Shown here piece by piece: positions 41,268 to 49,958 of a stretch of 64,000 bases of DNA. Within the stretch, counting starts at the first letter, position 1, and the number at the start of each line of letters is the position of its first letter. The notes beneath the pieces were generated by a model, which saw only the letters and a program-made list of their open reading frames with translations, did not search any database and was not told the origin of the DNA. The DNA comes from Solibacillus sp. FSL R7-0668 (GTDB taxonomy: Bacteria > Bacillota > Bacilli > Bacillales_A > Planococcaceae): contig NZ_JBBOUU010000001.1 in NCBI RefSeq assembly GCF_038006205.1, positions 932,001 through 996,000 of the forward strand, written 5' to 3'. The position numbers and the translations under genes are program-made.

Positions 41268-42625
41268 GTAAGAAAAAACAAGTCATTTGGGATGGAAATG
41301 TGCGTGACGCGGCACTAACAATATTATTAACGGTCGACAAAAGCCAAGCGTACAGCAATTTACTCTTACACCAAACGATTGAAAAATATAAAATTGACGC
41401 CAAAGACCGTGGCCTCTTAACCGAATTAACATATGGTACATTGCAGCATAAATACACGCTCGATTATTATTTAGAGCCGTTTATTCGAGGGAAAGTCGAT
41501 ATTTGGGTGCGCTGGCTACTACGCATGTCGCTTTACCAAATGCATTATTTAACACGTATACCAGCACATGCCGCCGTAAATGAGGCAGTAGAAATTGCAA
41601 AACGTCGTGGTCATAAAGGCATTGCGTCAATGGTCAATGGGATTTTACGTTCAATTTTACGTGAAGGTGTGCGTTCGACGGATTTAATTGAGGATGCGAA
41701 TGAGCGCTTAGCAATTGAAACAAGTCATCCACAGTGGCTCGTCAATCGTTGGGTAGAAAGCTATGGCTATGAGCATACGCGCGAAATGCTACTAGAAAAC
41801 AATATCGCGCCCTTACAAACCGTGCGCGTAAATACAACAAAAGCGACGGTAGAGCAGGTATTAACGACATTAGAGCGAGAAGGTATTAAAGCGCGTCGTA
41901 GTGAATTTATGCCACAGTGCTTATATATTGAAAGTGGTCAAGCAGCTCGTACAGGTGCATTCCGTAATGGGTTAATTACCATTCAAGATGAAAGCTCGAT
42001 GTTACCCGCTACGGTGCTAAATCCACAGCCTGGGATGAAAGTGCTAGATATGTGTGCAGCACCAGGTGGAAAAACTACGCACTTAGCGGAAATCATGAAC
42101 AACGAAGGCTCGATTTTAGCGACCGATTTACATCCGAAAAAACTCGATTTAATCGAAGAAAATGTGACGCGTTTAGGGTTAGATATTGTAGAAACAGCAC
42201 CACTTGATGGCCGAAAAGCTGCGGCCTTTTTACAAAAGGAAGGCTATGATGCGATTTTAGTCGATGCACCGTGCTCAGGCTTAGGGGTGATGCGTCGTAA
42301 GCCAGATATTAAATATACGAAGCGCGAAGAGGATTTAGCGAGCTTACAAACAATCCAATTAGCTATTTTAGAAAATGCCGTTCAGCTATTAAAAGACGGT
42401 GGACGATTAGTGTACTCGACATGTACAGTTGATCGTCATGAAAACGAAGGTACGGTACAAGCCTTCTTACAAGCACATCCTGATATGCAGGCTATGCCTT
42501 TAGAAAATTTACCAGCACAACTCAATGCGAAACAACAAGACGGGATGCTACAAGTATTCCCTCAAGATATTGGCAGTGACGGATTTTTCGTTGCAGCATT
42601 CGTAAAAAAAGGAGCGTCCAATTAA
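41264..42625 (+). CDS. rsmB: 16S rRNA (cytosine-5) methyltransferase RsmB
   Basis: 453-residue SAM-dependent methyltransferase (Sun/Fmu family) predicted to modify C967 of 16S rRNA. An N-terminal NusB-like RNA-binding domain covers about 1-140 ([40 protein letters not shown]). The Rossmann catalytic domain has [17 protein letters not shown] for [21 protein letters not shown] with the PC motif, and [13 protein letters not shown] with the TC motif. Confidence 0.96.
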   Translation: MSKKKQVIWDGNVRDAALTILLTVDKSQAYSNLLLHQTIEKYKIDAKDRGLLTELTYGTLQHKYTLDYYLEPFIRGKVDIWVRWLLRMSLYQMHYLTRIPAHAAVNEAVEIAKRRGHKGIASMVNGILRSILREGVRSTDLIEDANERLAIETSHPQWLVNRWVESYGYEHTREMLLENNIAPLQTVRVNTTKATVEQVLTTLEREGIKARRSEFMPQCLYIESGQAARTGAFRNGLITIQDESSMLPATVLNPQPGMKVLDMCAAPGGKTTHLAEIMNNEGSILATDLHPKKLDLIEENVTRLGLDIVETAPLDGRKAAAFLQKEGYDAILVDAPCSGLGVMRRKPDIKYTKREEDLASLQTIQLAILENAVQLLKDGGRLVYSTCTVDRHENEGTVQAFLQAHPDMQAMPLENLPAQLNAKQQDGMLQVFPQDIGSDGFFVAAFVKKGASN

Positions 42626-42629
42626 ACTA

Positions 42630-43778
42630 ATGGAGCAGGAACAATTAAAGCAATTTGATGAACGAATTCAGGATTTAGTGGAAGAAGCGGTAGACAAGCC
42701 AGTGCGCCGTGTGAAAAAAGAAAAGCCACAATTAAAACCTTCTATCTACTCATTACGTCTAGATGAAATGAAGGAATGGTTAACAACGAATGGGGAAAAA
42801 GCATTCCGCGCGGGCCAGATTTTTGAGTGGTTATATGAAAAACGAGTGAAAACATTTGAAGAAATGTCGAACTTATCAAAAGGCTTACGTGAAAAGCTAG
42901 AAGCAGAGTTCGCATTAACAACACTTTCAACGATTATTAAACAGGAATCAAAGGACGGCACGATTAAGTTTTTATTCCAATTACAAGATGGCTATTCAAT
43001 CGAAACGGTATTGATGCGTCACGATTATGGGAACTCTATTTGTGTCACAACACAGGTCGGCTGTCGCATCGGTTGTACGTTCTGTGCCTCTACATTAGGT
43101 GGACTCAAACGTCACTTAATGGCTGGGGAAATTGTCGAGCAAGTGGTGAAAGTACAGCAGCAGCTTGATCAAACAAATGAACGTGTTTCTTCGATCGTGA
43201 TTATGGGAATCGGTGAGCCATTCGATAACTATGACGCGATGATGAACTTCTTAAAAATTATGAACGATGACAAAGGCTTAAATATCGGCGCGCGTCATAT
43301 AACAGTATCAACATCCGGAATTGTACCAAAAATTTATCAATTCGCCGATGAAGGCATGCAAATTAACTTCGCGGTATCGTTGCACGCACCAAATCAAGAG
43401 GCACGTCAAAAACTAATGCCGATTGCCAAAGCATATAAATTAGAAGAGCTGATGGAAGCGGTCAACTACTATACGAAGAAAACAGGCCGCCGTGTGACAT
43501 TCGAATACGGTTTAATGTCTGGTGAAAACGATACAGAAGAAGTGGCGTTAGAATTAGCTAAACTTATTAAAAACATTAAATGTCACGTCAACTTAATTCC
43601 AATCAACTACGTGCCAGAGCGCGATTATGTGCGTACATCACGTAGTAAAATCTTTGCTTTTGAAAAGACGTTAAAGGACCAAGGCATTAACGTAACAATC
43701 CGTCGTGAGCAAGGTGCGGACATCGCAGCGGCTTGTGGCCAGTTACGTGCACAGGAACGATCACAAGAAACAAAGTAG
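42630..43778 (+). CDS. rlmN: Dual-specificity RNA methyltransferase RlmN
   Basis: 382-residue radical SAM enzyme methylating C2 of A2503 in 23S rRNA and A37 in some tRNAs. The [4Fe-4S] motif CxxxCxxC is in [15 protein letters not shown]. The other two catalytic features are the methyl-carrier cysteine near the C-terminus (AAACGQLR) and [14 protein letters not shown]. The first 40 residues (basic, Gln- and Lys-rich) extend beyond the usual start. The GGAG binding site in the rsmB end is rather far (about 15 nt), so the true start could be slightly different. Confidence 0.95.
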   Translation: MEQEQLKQFDERIQDLVEEAVDKPVRRVKKEKPQLKPSIYSLRLDEMKEWLTTNGEKAFRAGQIFEWLYEKRVKTFEEMSNLSKGLREKLEAEFALTTLSTIIKQESKDGTIKFLFQLQDGYSIETVLMRHDYGNSICVTTQVGCRIGCTFCASTLGGLKRHLMAGEIVEQVVKVQQQLDQTNERVSSIVIMGIGEPFDNYDAMMNFLKIMNDDKGLNIGARHITVSTSGIVPKIYQFADEGMQINFAVSLHAPNQEARQKLMPIAKAYKLEELMEAVNYYTKKTGRRVTFEYGLMSGENDTEEVALELAKLIKNIKCHVNLIPINYVPERDYVRTSRSKIFAFEKTLKDQGINVTIRREQGADIAAACGQLRAQERSQETK

Positions 43779-43788
43779 GTGGACAATC

Positions 43789-44535
43789 GTGAACTTTACA
43801 GTGGAAAGTGATATTGGGTTAAAACGAACAATCAATGAAGATCGGGCGGCGTTTTTTGAGCGCCCCGATCGTTTTAAGCTTGCGATTTTAGCAGATGGCA
43901 TGGGTGGACATAATGCAGGCGATGTAGCGAGTGAAATGGCGATTACTGAAATGAAACAGCTTTTCGAACAGTTCGACGAATCACAGTTTGCAACAAAACA
44001 AGCGCAATTGGAATGGTTGCGTGATGCGGTTTCACATATTAATCAGCAAATTTACCAATATTCCTTAGCAAATGAAAATTGCCAAGGGATGGGGACGACG
44101 ATGATTGCAATATTAGTTGACCAAAATCATTGTATCATTAGTCATGTCGGCGATAGTCGCGTATATCATTTTACAAATGAATCCGTAGAGTTAGTAACAA
44201 GTGACCATTCATACGTAAATATTTTATTGAAAAATGGAGAAATTAGTGAAGAAGAGGCGAAAACTCATCCGAAGCGCAATTTCATTTTAAAAGCGTTAGG
44301 CACAGAAGTATCCATTGAACCGGATTTTTATGAAATGACTTTAACCGATGAGGCGCATTTACTCATTTGCTCAGATGGTTTAAGTAATAAGCTAACAACA
44401 GAGGAAATGGCAGAAGTGGTAGCCATGGACATGTCAATCCAGGAAAAAGGTAGGAAGTTAGTTCAATTTGCCAATGATCGTGGCGGAGAAGATAATATTT
44501 CCCTTATTTTAATGACGACGAAGCAGGAGGTGTAG
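43789..44535 (+). CDS. prpC: Protein serine/threonine phosphatase PrpC (PP2C family)
   Basis: 248-residue manganese-dependent PP2C phosphatase opposing PrkC. Metal-binding motifs are SDIGLKRTINEDR (about 7-19), LAILADGMGGHNAGDVAS, CIISHVGDSRVYHF, LLICSDGLSN and DRGGEDNISLI. I place the start at GTG 43789 after TAGGTGG, which retains the standard N-terminus; the open frame reaches back into rlmN. It lies 3 nt before prkC. Confidence 0.96.
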   Translation: MNFTVESDIGLKRTINEDRAAFFERPDRFKLAILADGMGGHNAGDVASEMAITEMKQLFEQFDESQFATKQAQLEWLRDAVSHINQQIYQYSLANENCQGMGTTMIAILVDQNHCIISHVGDSRVYHFTNESVELVTSDHSYVNILLKNGEISEEEAKTHPKRNFILKALGTEVSIEPDFYEMTLTDEAHLLICSDGLSNKLTTEEMAEVVAMDMSIQEKGRKLVQFANDRGGEDNISLILMTTKQEV

Positions 44536-44538
44536 TCA

Positions 44539-46506
44539 ATGCTAGTAGGAAAACATATTAGTGGCCGTTATAAAATTTTACAATTAATTGGCGGCGGTGG
44601 TATGTCCAATGTGTATTTAGCACATGACATTATTTTAAATCGTGATGTCGCCATTAAAATTTTGCGATATGACTTATCAAATGAAGAAGAATTACATCGT
44701 CGTTTCCAACGTGAGGCATTGTCTGCAACAAGTTTGACCCATCCGAATATCGTCAGCATTTATGATGTTGGTGAAGATGAGGATATGCATTATATCGTCA
44801 TGGAATACATTAAGGGGAAAACATTGAAACAATACATACAAGAGTTTTCGCCTTTAGCATCTGCGCGTAGTGTGCACATTATGAAGCAATTAACTTCAGC
44901 AATGGCACATGCCCATGACAACGGGATTATTCACCGTGATATTAAGCCACAAAATATTTTAATGGACGAAGCCGGAAATGTAAAAATTACGGATTTTGGG
45001 ATCGCAACCACTTTGAATGCGACAAGCTATACCCAAACTAATTCTGTTATTGGAACGGTGCATTATTTATCACCCGAGCAGGCACGTGGTGGGATTGCCA
45101 CAATGAAGTCTGATATTTATGCGCTAGGTATTGTGCTATATGAATTATTAACTGGGGAATTACCGTTTTCAGGAGAATCTGCGGTATCGATTGCTTTAAA
45201 GCATTTGCAAACAGAAACGCCCTCTGTGCGAGAATTCGATGCGACAATTCCGCAAAGCGTTGAAAATATCGTGTTAAAGGCAACGGCAAAAGATGCCAAT
45301 CATCGATACGCTAATGCGGAAGAGATGGAAGCAGATTTAGATACATGCTTATCGTTACAGCGTGTCAATGAGCCAAAATTTGCCCTGCCGATAGATGATG
45401 GTGCGACGAAGCTAATTCCGGTTATTAAAGAGCCAAAGCCAGTGCAACCACATATCCAACAGCCTTCTACTGGGGTGACGGAGCAAACGGTGTTGTTAGA
45501 AAAAATGTCGACGCCACCACCAAGTCAGCCAGATGGAAAAAAGAAGCCAAAGAAAAAATGGCCGATTTTTGTTGGGGTGATCGCATTGTTAGCGGTTATA
45601 GGAATTGCCGTAGCCATTGCGCTAACGCCAAATAAATACACAATTCCAGACGTTACGAATATGCCACTTGAAGAAGCTATTGCTGAAATTGAAGCTGCTG
45701 GCTTTGCTGTTGGCAAGCAAGAGGAGCTAAATCACGAAGAGGTTGAGAAAGGTCATATTATCGAAACCACACCGGCGGCAGGATTAGAAAAGATTGAAGG
45801 TACAGAAGTCGATTTAGCTGTAAGCATGGGGAAGGCCACATCGACAATGCCTGATTTTGTAGGCAAACAAAGAGCTCAAGTCGAGTTGATGGGCGACGAC
45901 TATAAAAGCTTTAAATTTGAAGAAGTGCACTCAGATAAAGTTGAAGGCGAAATTATTGAGCAATCGCCATTGCCAGATACGGAAATGATTGCTGAAGAAA
46001 CGGATGTCGTGCTTAAAGTAAGTAAAGGGAAGAAAATGGAGACAATTATTAGTTTAATTAATTTTAGTGCAGCAGAACGAAAAGAATACGCACGTACATC
46101 GGGCTTTAATGTTCGTGTTACGGAGGAAAGACATTCAAATACAGTGGCAGCAGGTCTTGTCATCGAGCAAAAACCAAAAGCAGGCAAAACCGTTGAGGCG
46201 GGAAGCACAATTGATGTGGTCATTTCAAAGGGACCAGCAGCGAAACAAGAACAGCTGTATACGAACACGATTAAGATTCCTTATGAGCCTTTAGAAGAAG
46301 GGGTAGCGCAAACGGTATCTATTTTTGTTCAAGATAAGCGACATACGATGATTGAACCGTATGAAGTATTAACAATTACGGAAGATACTGACTATTTACT
46401 ACAGCTAACTATTGTTGAAGGGGAAACGGCAGCATATCAAGTTGTACGTGATAATAATGTCATTATAAGTGAAACGATTAAATATGAAGACCTCGTAAAT
46501 GAGTAA
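44539..46506 (+). CDS. prkC: Serine/threonine protein kinase PrkC with PASTA repeats
   Basis: 655-residue membrane kinase that senses peptidoglycan fragments. The cytoplasmic kinase domain (about 11-265) has GGGGMSNVYLA, the lysine in VAIKIL, the HRD motif in IIHRDIKPQNILMD, DFGIA, and GTVHYLSPEQARGG. A proline-rich linker and one membrane helix follow (about 333-354, IFVGVIALLAVIGIAVAIAL). Three extracellular PASTA repeats begin near 358, 427 and 495. In Bacillus it controls germination on muropeptides and stationary-phase survival; PrpC dephosphorylates it. Confidence 0.96.
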   Translation: MLVGKHISGRYKILQLIGGGGMSNVYLAHDIILNRDVAIKILRYDLSNEEELHRRFQREALSATSLTHPNIVSIYDVGEDEDMHYIVMEYIKGKTLKQYIQEFSPLASARSVHIMKQLTSAMAHAHDNGIIHRDIKPQNILMDEAGNVKITDFGIATTLNATSYTQTNSVIGTVHYLSPEQARGGIATMKSDIYALGIVLYELLTGELPFSGESAVSIALKHLQTETPSVREFDATIPQSVENIVLKATAKDANHRYANAEEMEADLDTCLSLQRVNEPKFALPIDDGATKLIPVIKEPKPVQPHIQQPSTGVTEQTVLLEKMSTPPPSQPDGKKKPKKKWPIFVGVIALLAVIGIAVAIALTPNKYTIPDVTNMPLEEAIAEIEAAGFAVGKQEELNHEEVEKGHIIETTPAAGLEKIEGTEVDLAVSMGKATSTMPDFVGKQRAQVELMGDDYKSFKFEEVHSDKVEGEIIEQSPLPDTEMIAEETDVVLKVSKGKKMETIISLINFSAAERKEYARTSGFNVRVTEERHSNTVAAGLVIEQKPKAGKTVEAGSTIDVVISKGPAAKQEQLYTNTIKIPYEPLEEGVAQTVSIFVQDKRHTMIEPYEVLTITEDTDYLLQLTIVEGETAAYQVVRDNNVIISETIKYEDLVNE

Positions 46507-46517
46507 GGAGGAATTGG

Positions 46518-47399
46518 ATGGCGCAAGCCCAAATTCGAAAAGCATTAAGCGGTTATTATTATGTTGAAAAAGAGGGCGAATTAATTCAATGCCGTGCGCG
46601 TGGGATTTTCCGTAATCGCGGAGAATCTCCGCTTGTGGGTGATTTTGTGGAATATTCGTACGATGGAGAATCAGATGGCTCGATTGAAAAAATTTTAGCG
46701 CGTCAAAATGCATTAGTACGTCCACCCATTGCCAATGTTGATCAGGCATTGCTTGTATTTTCAGCGAAAGAACCCGATTTTAATACGATTTTATTGGACC
46801 GTTTTTTAGTTGTCTTGGAGTCCTTCCATGTCCAGCCGATCATTATTTTAACAAAGCTGGATTTAGTAAGTGATGATGAGCGTGCCAATTTACAGCACTA
46901 TATTAATGATTACAAAGAAATAGGCTATGAAATTATCGAAACCTTTATAGATGATGAGTCGCTAATGGCTAAATTAGAGCCGATTTTAAAAGATAAGACG
47001 TCGGTATTAGCGGGTCAGTCAGGTGTTGGCAAATCAACATTACTGAATACGCTGTTGCCCGATTTAGATTTAAAAACAGGCATTATTTCTAAAAGCTTAG
47101 GGCGCGGTAAGCATACAACACGCCATGTAGAATTGATTGAAGTTGGTGGCGGATTACTTGCAGATACGCCGGGCTTTAGTTCGTTTGATTTTGATACAAT
47201 CGAAAAAGAGGAGCTAACGGCATGTTTGCCCGAAATTTTACGTATGAGCGAGGATTGCAAATTCCGTGGCTGCTTACATATGAAGGAGCCAAAATGTGCA
47301 GTCAAGCAAGCAGTAGAGGTGGGGGAAATTCGTACCTACCGCTATGAGCATTATCAACAATTTTTACAAGAAATTATCGATCGAAAGCCGAGGTACTAA
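46518..47399 (+). CDS. rsgA: Ribosome small-subunit-dependent GTPase RsgA (CpgA)
   Basis: 293-residue circularly permuted GTPase acting in late 30S maturation. An N-terminal OB fold covers about 1-65. The permuted G motifs come in the order G4 (LTKLD), G1 (AGQSGVGKSTLLN) and G3 (DTPGFSSF). A C-terminal zinc finger has CKFRGCLHMKEPKCAV. AAGGAGG is well placed. It directly follows prkC; CpgA is a known PrkC substrate in B. subtilis. Confidence 0.96.
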   Translation: MAQAQIRKALSGYYYVEKEGELIQCRARGIFRNRGESPLVGDFVEYSYDGESDGSIEKILARQNALVRPPIANVDQALLVFSAKEPDFNTILLDRFLVVLESFHVQPIIILTKLDLVSDDERANLQHYINDYKEIGYEIIETFIDDESLMAKLEPILKDKTSVLAGQSGVGKSTLLNTLLPDLDLKTGIISKSLGRGKHTTRHVELIEVGGGLLADTPGFSSFDFDTIEKEELTACLPEILRMSEDCKFRGCLHMKEPKCAVKQAVEVGEIRTYRYEHYQQFLQEIIDRKPRY

Positions 47400-47401
47400 A
47401 C

Positions 47402-48067
47402 ATGATAAAAATTGCACCATCGATTTTAGCAGCAGATTTTGCAAAGCTAGGACAAGAAGTTAAGGAAGTTGAAGCAGCAGGAGCAGAACTTATTCATATC
47501 GACGTTATGGATGGCCATTTTGTACCGAATATTTCATTTGGTGCAATTGCATTAGAGGCAATTCGTCCGCTTTCTACATTGCCAATGGATGTGCATTTAA
47601 TGATTGAAAATCCAGATCAATACATTGAGCAGTTTGCAAAGGCTGGCGCAGATTATATTACGGTTCACGTGGAAGCGTGTCGTCATCTACACCGTACGAT
47701 CCAATTAATTCGCTCATTTGGTGTAAAGCCAGGTGTTGTATTAAACCCACATACGCCGATAGAATCGATTCAGCATGTGTTAGAAGATGTGGATATGGTG
47801 TTATTTATGACGGTCAACCCAGGTTTTGGTGGGCAAAAATTCATTGAATCAGTTGTACCGAAAGTGGCAGCATTATCAAAAATAATTAAAGAGCGCGGCT
47901 TAGATATCGCCATCGAAATTGATGGGGGCATTAATGCGGAAACGATTGTACCTTGTGCAAAAGCAGGAGCAACGATTTTCGTAGCAGGCTCAGCTATTTA
48001 TGGAAAAGAAGATCGCGCACAAGCTTTACAAGAAATTAAACAAGCTGGACTTTTAGCGATTCAGTGA
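47402..48067 (+). CDS. rpe: Ribulose-phosphate 3-epimerase
   Basis: 221-residue TIM-barrel pentose-phosphate enzyme interconverting ribulose-5-phosphate and xylulose-5-phosphate. APSILAADFAKLGQE, HIDVMDGHFVPNISFG, MDVHLMIENPD, FMTVNPGFGGQKFI and IEIDGGINAETI provide the metal site and phosphate site. It starts 2 nt after rsgA and overlaps thiN by four bases. Confidence 0.97.
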   Translation: MIKIAPSILAADFAKLGQEVKEVEAAGAELIHIDVMDGHFVPNISFGAIALEAIRPLSTLPMDVHLMIENPDQYIEQFAKAGADYITVHVEACRHLHRTIQLIRSFGVKPGVVLNPHTPIESIQHVLEDVDMVLFMTVNPGFGGQKFIESVVPKVAALSKIIKERGLDIAIEIDGGINAETIVPCAKAGATIFVAGSAIYGKEDRAQALQEIKQAGLLAIQ

Positions 48068-48693
48068 TTGTAGCGATTTGTTCAGGCGGCCCCTTAAATG
48101 AGGTCGCCTTTTCTTTAAAGCCTGACAAATGGATTGGTGTTGATCGAGGCGCCTTGTATTTAGTGGATGAGGCGATTGTGCCCGATGCGATTGTCGGTGA
48201 TTTTGATTCGGTATCTGCCGAGGAATTTGCGCGAATTTCGAAAGCGGTCCCGCATATAGATCAATTTCAGTCGGAGAAGGATGAAACCGATACTGACTTA
48301 GCGCTTGAAAAGGCGTTACACTATGCACCTACAGAAGTTTGGGTGACAGGGGTGACAGGCGGGCGTTTAGATCATTATGAGGCTGTATTGCGCTCGGTCT
48401 ATCATTTACAGCAGCAATATCCCGGAATTATCTTTAAAATCATCAATCCTTCTAATGAAATTCAGTTTTTAATGCCAAAACAGCATGTGCTACATAAAGG
48501 CATCTATTCGTATGTTTCGTTTTTTGCCTATGGTCAAACGCTGACAAATGTGACATTACGTGGCGTGAAATACGAAACGACGGATGAAGTGATTGAACAA
48601 GGAACAACACGCTTTACAAGCAATGAAATCCTATCTGAGGGGTCTATTTCTTTTCAAGGTGGCATATGTTTAATGATAAAGAGTAGAGACTAG
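48064..48693 (+). CDS. thiN: Thiamine pyrophosphokinase
   Basis: 209-residue kinase (YloS) making thiamine diphosphate from thiamine and ATP. It has IGVDRGALYLVDE, PDAIVGDFDSVS and SEKDETDTDLALEKAL, which bind ATP and magnesium, and VTGVTGGRLDHYEAVL for thiamine. It starts with GTG overlapping the rpe stop (GTGA). spoVM follows, as in Bacillus. Confidence 0.95.
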   Translation: MIVAICSGGPLNEVAFSLKPDKWIGVDRGALYLVDEAIVPDAIVGDFDSVSAEEFARISKAVPHIDQFQSEKDETDTDLALEKALHYAPTEVWVTGVTGGRLDHYEAVLRSVYHLQQQYPGIIFKIINPSNEIQFLMPKQHVLHKGIYSYVSFFAYGQTLTNVTLRGVKYETTDEVIEQGTTRFTSNEILSEGSISFQGGICLMIKSRD

Positions 48694-48703
48694 GAGGGGC
48701 TTT

Positions 48704-48799
48704 TTGAAGGTATATACATTTCAATTACCAAAATGGGTGAGCGGGATGGCAAGAGGCTGTGTGAAACTGTTTCGAAGAGATAAAAAAGAGAAAAAATAA
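48704..48799 (+). CDS. spoVM: Stage V sporulation protein SpoVM (TTG start)
   Basis: A 31-residue peptide too short for standard gene calling, reading MKVYTFQLPKWVSGMARG then CVKLFRRDKKEKK from a TTG start. An AGGAGGGG site lies at 48692-48699. It matches B. subtilis SpoVM in position (between thiN and rpmB), in the start MKxYTxxLPK, and in Pro9, the residue that sets its curvature sensing. It is an amphipathic helix that marks the forespore's outer membrane and recruits SpoIVA for coat assembly. The C-terminal KKEKK tail is longer than in the 26-residue B. subtilis peptide. Confidence 0.88.
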   Translation: MKVYTFQLPKWVSGMARGCVKLFRRDKKEKK

Positions 48800-48804
48800 T
48801 CGGC

Positions 48805-48841
48805 AGCTATCGTTCGCTACTATGCGGGCGGTAGCTTTTTC
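48805..48841 (+). terminator. Terminator after spoVM
   Basis: AGCTATCGTTCGC (48805-48817) pairs with GCGGGCGGTAGCT (48824-48836) using three G-T pairs, followed by TTTT. Confidence 0.85.
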
Positions 48842-48888
48842 TTTTGGTGGGCCATGTAATTTTTGATGAATAATGGGTTTTTGTGTGT

Positions 48889-48977
48889 TCGCAAATATAT
48901 GTTGAAAATCGCAAATAACTTCTAGAAATCGCAAATATCCGCGCAGTTTCGCAAATAAAATCAAAAAGTCGCAACTA
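48889..48977. repeat. Five TCGCAAATA repeats at an exact 20-nt period
   Basis: TCGCAAATA starts at 48889, 48909, 48929 and 48949, and TCGCAACTA at 48969. Each copy is followed by a different 11-nt spacer. The array lies between the spoVM terminator and the rpmB terminator, where no gene is expected. The period is about two helical turns. The pattern resembles a set of protein-binding iterons, but nothing here identifies a binding protein. Confidence 0.8.
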
Positions 48978-49020
48978 TCTCGCCTGTACAGCACATCAAA
49001 TTTCGGGTATACATCTATAA

Positions 49021-49051
49021 TAAAAAAGAGCACCAGCTTAAGCTGATGCTC
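49021..49051 (-). terminator. Terminator of rpmB
   Basis: Read on the minus strand, GAGCATCAGCTT pairs with AAGCTGGTGCTC (49028-49051, one mismatch pair) and is followed by a T run (49022-49027). Confidence 0.88.
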
Positions 49052-49060
49052 CGTACGCGA

Positions 49061-49249
49061 TTATACGCGCTCGATTTTACCTGATTTTAAAGCACGAGCA
49101 GAAACCCATACACGTTTTGGCTTACCGTCAACTAAAATACGAACTTTTTGTAAGTTAGCACCCCAAGAACGTTTAGAAGCGTTCATTGCGTGTGAACGGT
49201 TGTTGCCTGTACGAGCTTTACGGCCAGTAATTACGCATTGTTTTGGCAT
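49061..49249 (-). CDS. rpmB: Large subunit ribosomal protein L28
   Basis: 62-residue L28 with the typical start [22 protein letters not shown], then [31 protein letters not shown]. The four-cysteine zinc version is absent: only one Cys is seen near the start. TAAGGAGGA precedes the ATG. It is transcribed convergently with spoVM, as in Bacillus. Confidence 0.97.
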   Translation of the reverse strand: MPKQCVITGRKARTGNNRSHAMNASKRSWGANLQKVRILVDGKPKRVWVSARALKSGKIERV

Positions 49250-49577
49250 TGTAAAATTCCTCCTTACAGCTGAATCTGAAATCTATATTTCAGTTCGATA
49301 TTTCACATACCATAATAATTTAACATACGATCCGAATGAGTGCAAGACATTTTGCACAACCTTTCAAGAAAAAAACCTTTACACCTTACTTTCCTTGAAA
49401 GCTTGCTTCTTTTTAAAGGTAAAGATAAGTAACTTATCAATATTTTTCTTCATTGCACGTGTCGGAATTTGTCATAAAAACAAGTTCAAACTAGACGAAT
49501 ACGAACGTTTTCTTTTATAATCGACTTTTGTGTAGTACAATATAATTTAGTCAAATAGAGCCAAGGGGGCATACACT
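49250..49577. other. Divergent intergenic region rpmB / yloU
   Basis: 328 bases containing the 5' regions of both flanking genes. Two inverted repeats lie on the rpmB side: GTGCAA/TTGCAC (49340-49357) and CTTTCAAG/CTTGAAAG (49361-49368, 49394-49401). A TATAAT at 49541-49546, overlapped by a TACAAT at 49536, is the likely -10 for yloU; no good -35 is visible. No gene is seen. Confidence 0.55.
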
Positions 49578-49940
49578 ATGTCAGTTGAATTAAATAATGA
49601 ATTCGGCCATATTGATATTTCCAATGATGTAATTGCACAAATTGCTGGTGGCGCAGCAATCGAATGCTACGGAATCGTGGGCATGGCTTCAAAACATCAA
49701 ATTCGTGATGGATTAACAGATATTTTACGAAAAGAAAATTTTGCAAAAGGCGTACTCATTCGCCAAGAGGGTGAAGACTTACATATTGATATGTATATTG
49801 TTGTAAGCTATGGCACAAAAATTTCTGAAATCGCATATCAAGTTCAATCAAAAGTAAAATACACAGTAAATAAAACATTAGGCATGAGCGTGAAGTCAGT
49901 TAACATTTTTGTTCAAGGCGTTCGTGTGGCGAACGTGTAA
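49578..49940 (+). CDS. yloU: Asp23/YloU family protein
   Basis: 120-residue Asp23-family protein. Matches include HIDISNDVIAQIAGGAAIECYGIVGMASK, DLHIDMYIVVSYGTKISEIAYQVQSKVKYTVNKTLGM and VNIFVQGVRV. The family's molecular role is unclear; relatives are linked to envelope stress and in some cases sit beside fatty-acid kinase genes, as here with yloV 18 nt downstream. AAGGGGGC precedes the ATG. Confidence 0.92.
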   Translation: MSVELNNEFGHIDISNDVIAQIAGGAAIECYGIVGMASKHQIRDGLTDILRKENFAKGVLIRQEGEDLHIDMYIVVSYGTKISEIAYQVQSKVKYTVNKTLGMSVKSVNIFVQGVRVANV

Positions 49941-49958
49941 GAGGAGGAAATGAATCGG

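Noticed and set aside
43705-43788. Longer prpC start inside rlmN
   Set aside because: The extra 28 residues are out-of-frame rlmN sequence, and GTG 43789 has a good AGGTGG site and the family start.
48889-48977. CRISPR array
   Set aside because: Repeat units are 9 nt with 11-nt spacers, far below CRISPR sizes, and no cas genes are nearby.
48725-49033. Minus-strand open frame of 102 codons across the 20-nt repeat array
   Set aside because: It overlaps spoVM antisense, the array period is not a multiple of three, and the frame runs through two terminators without a binding site.
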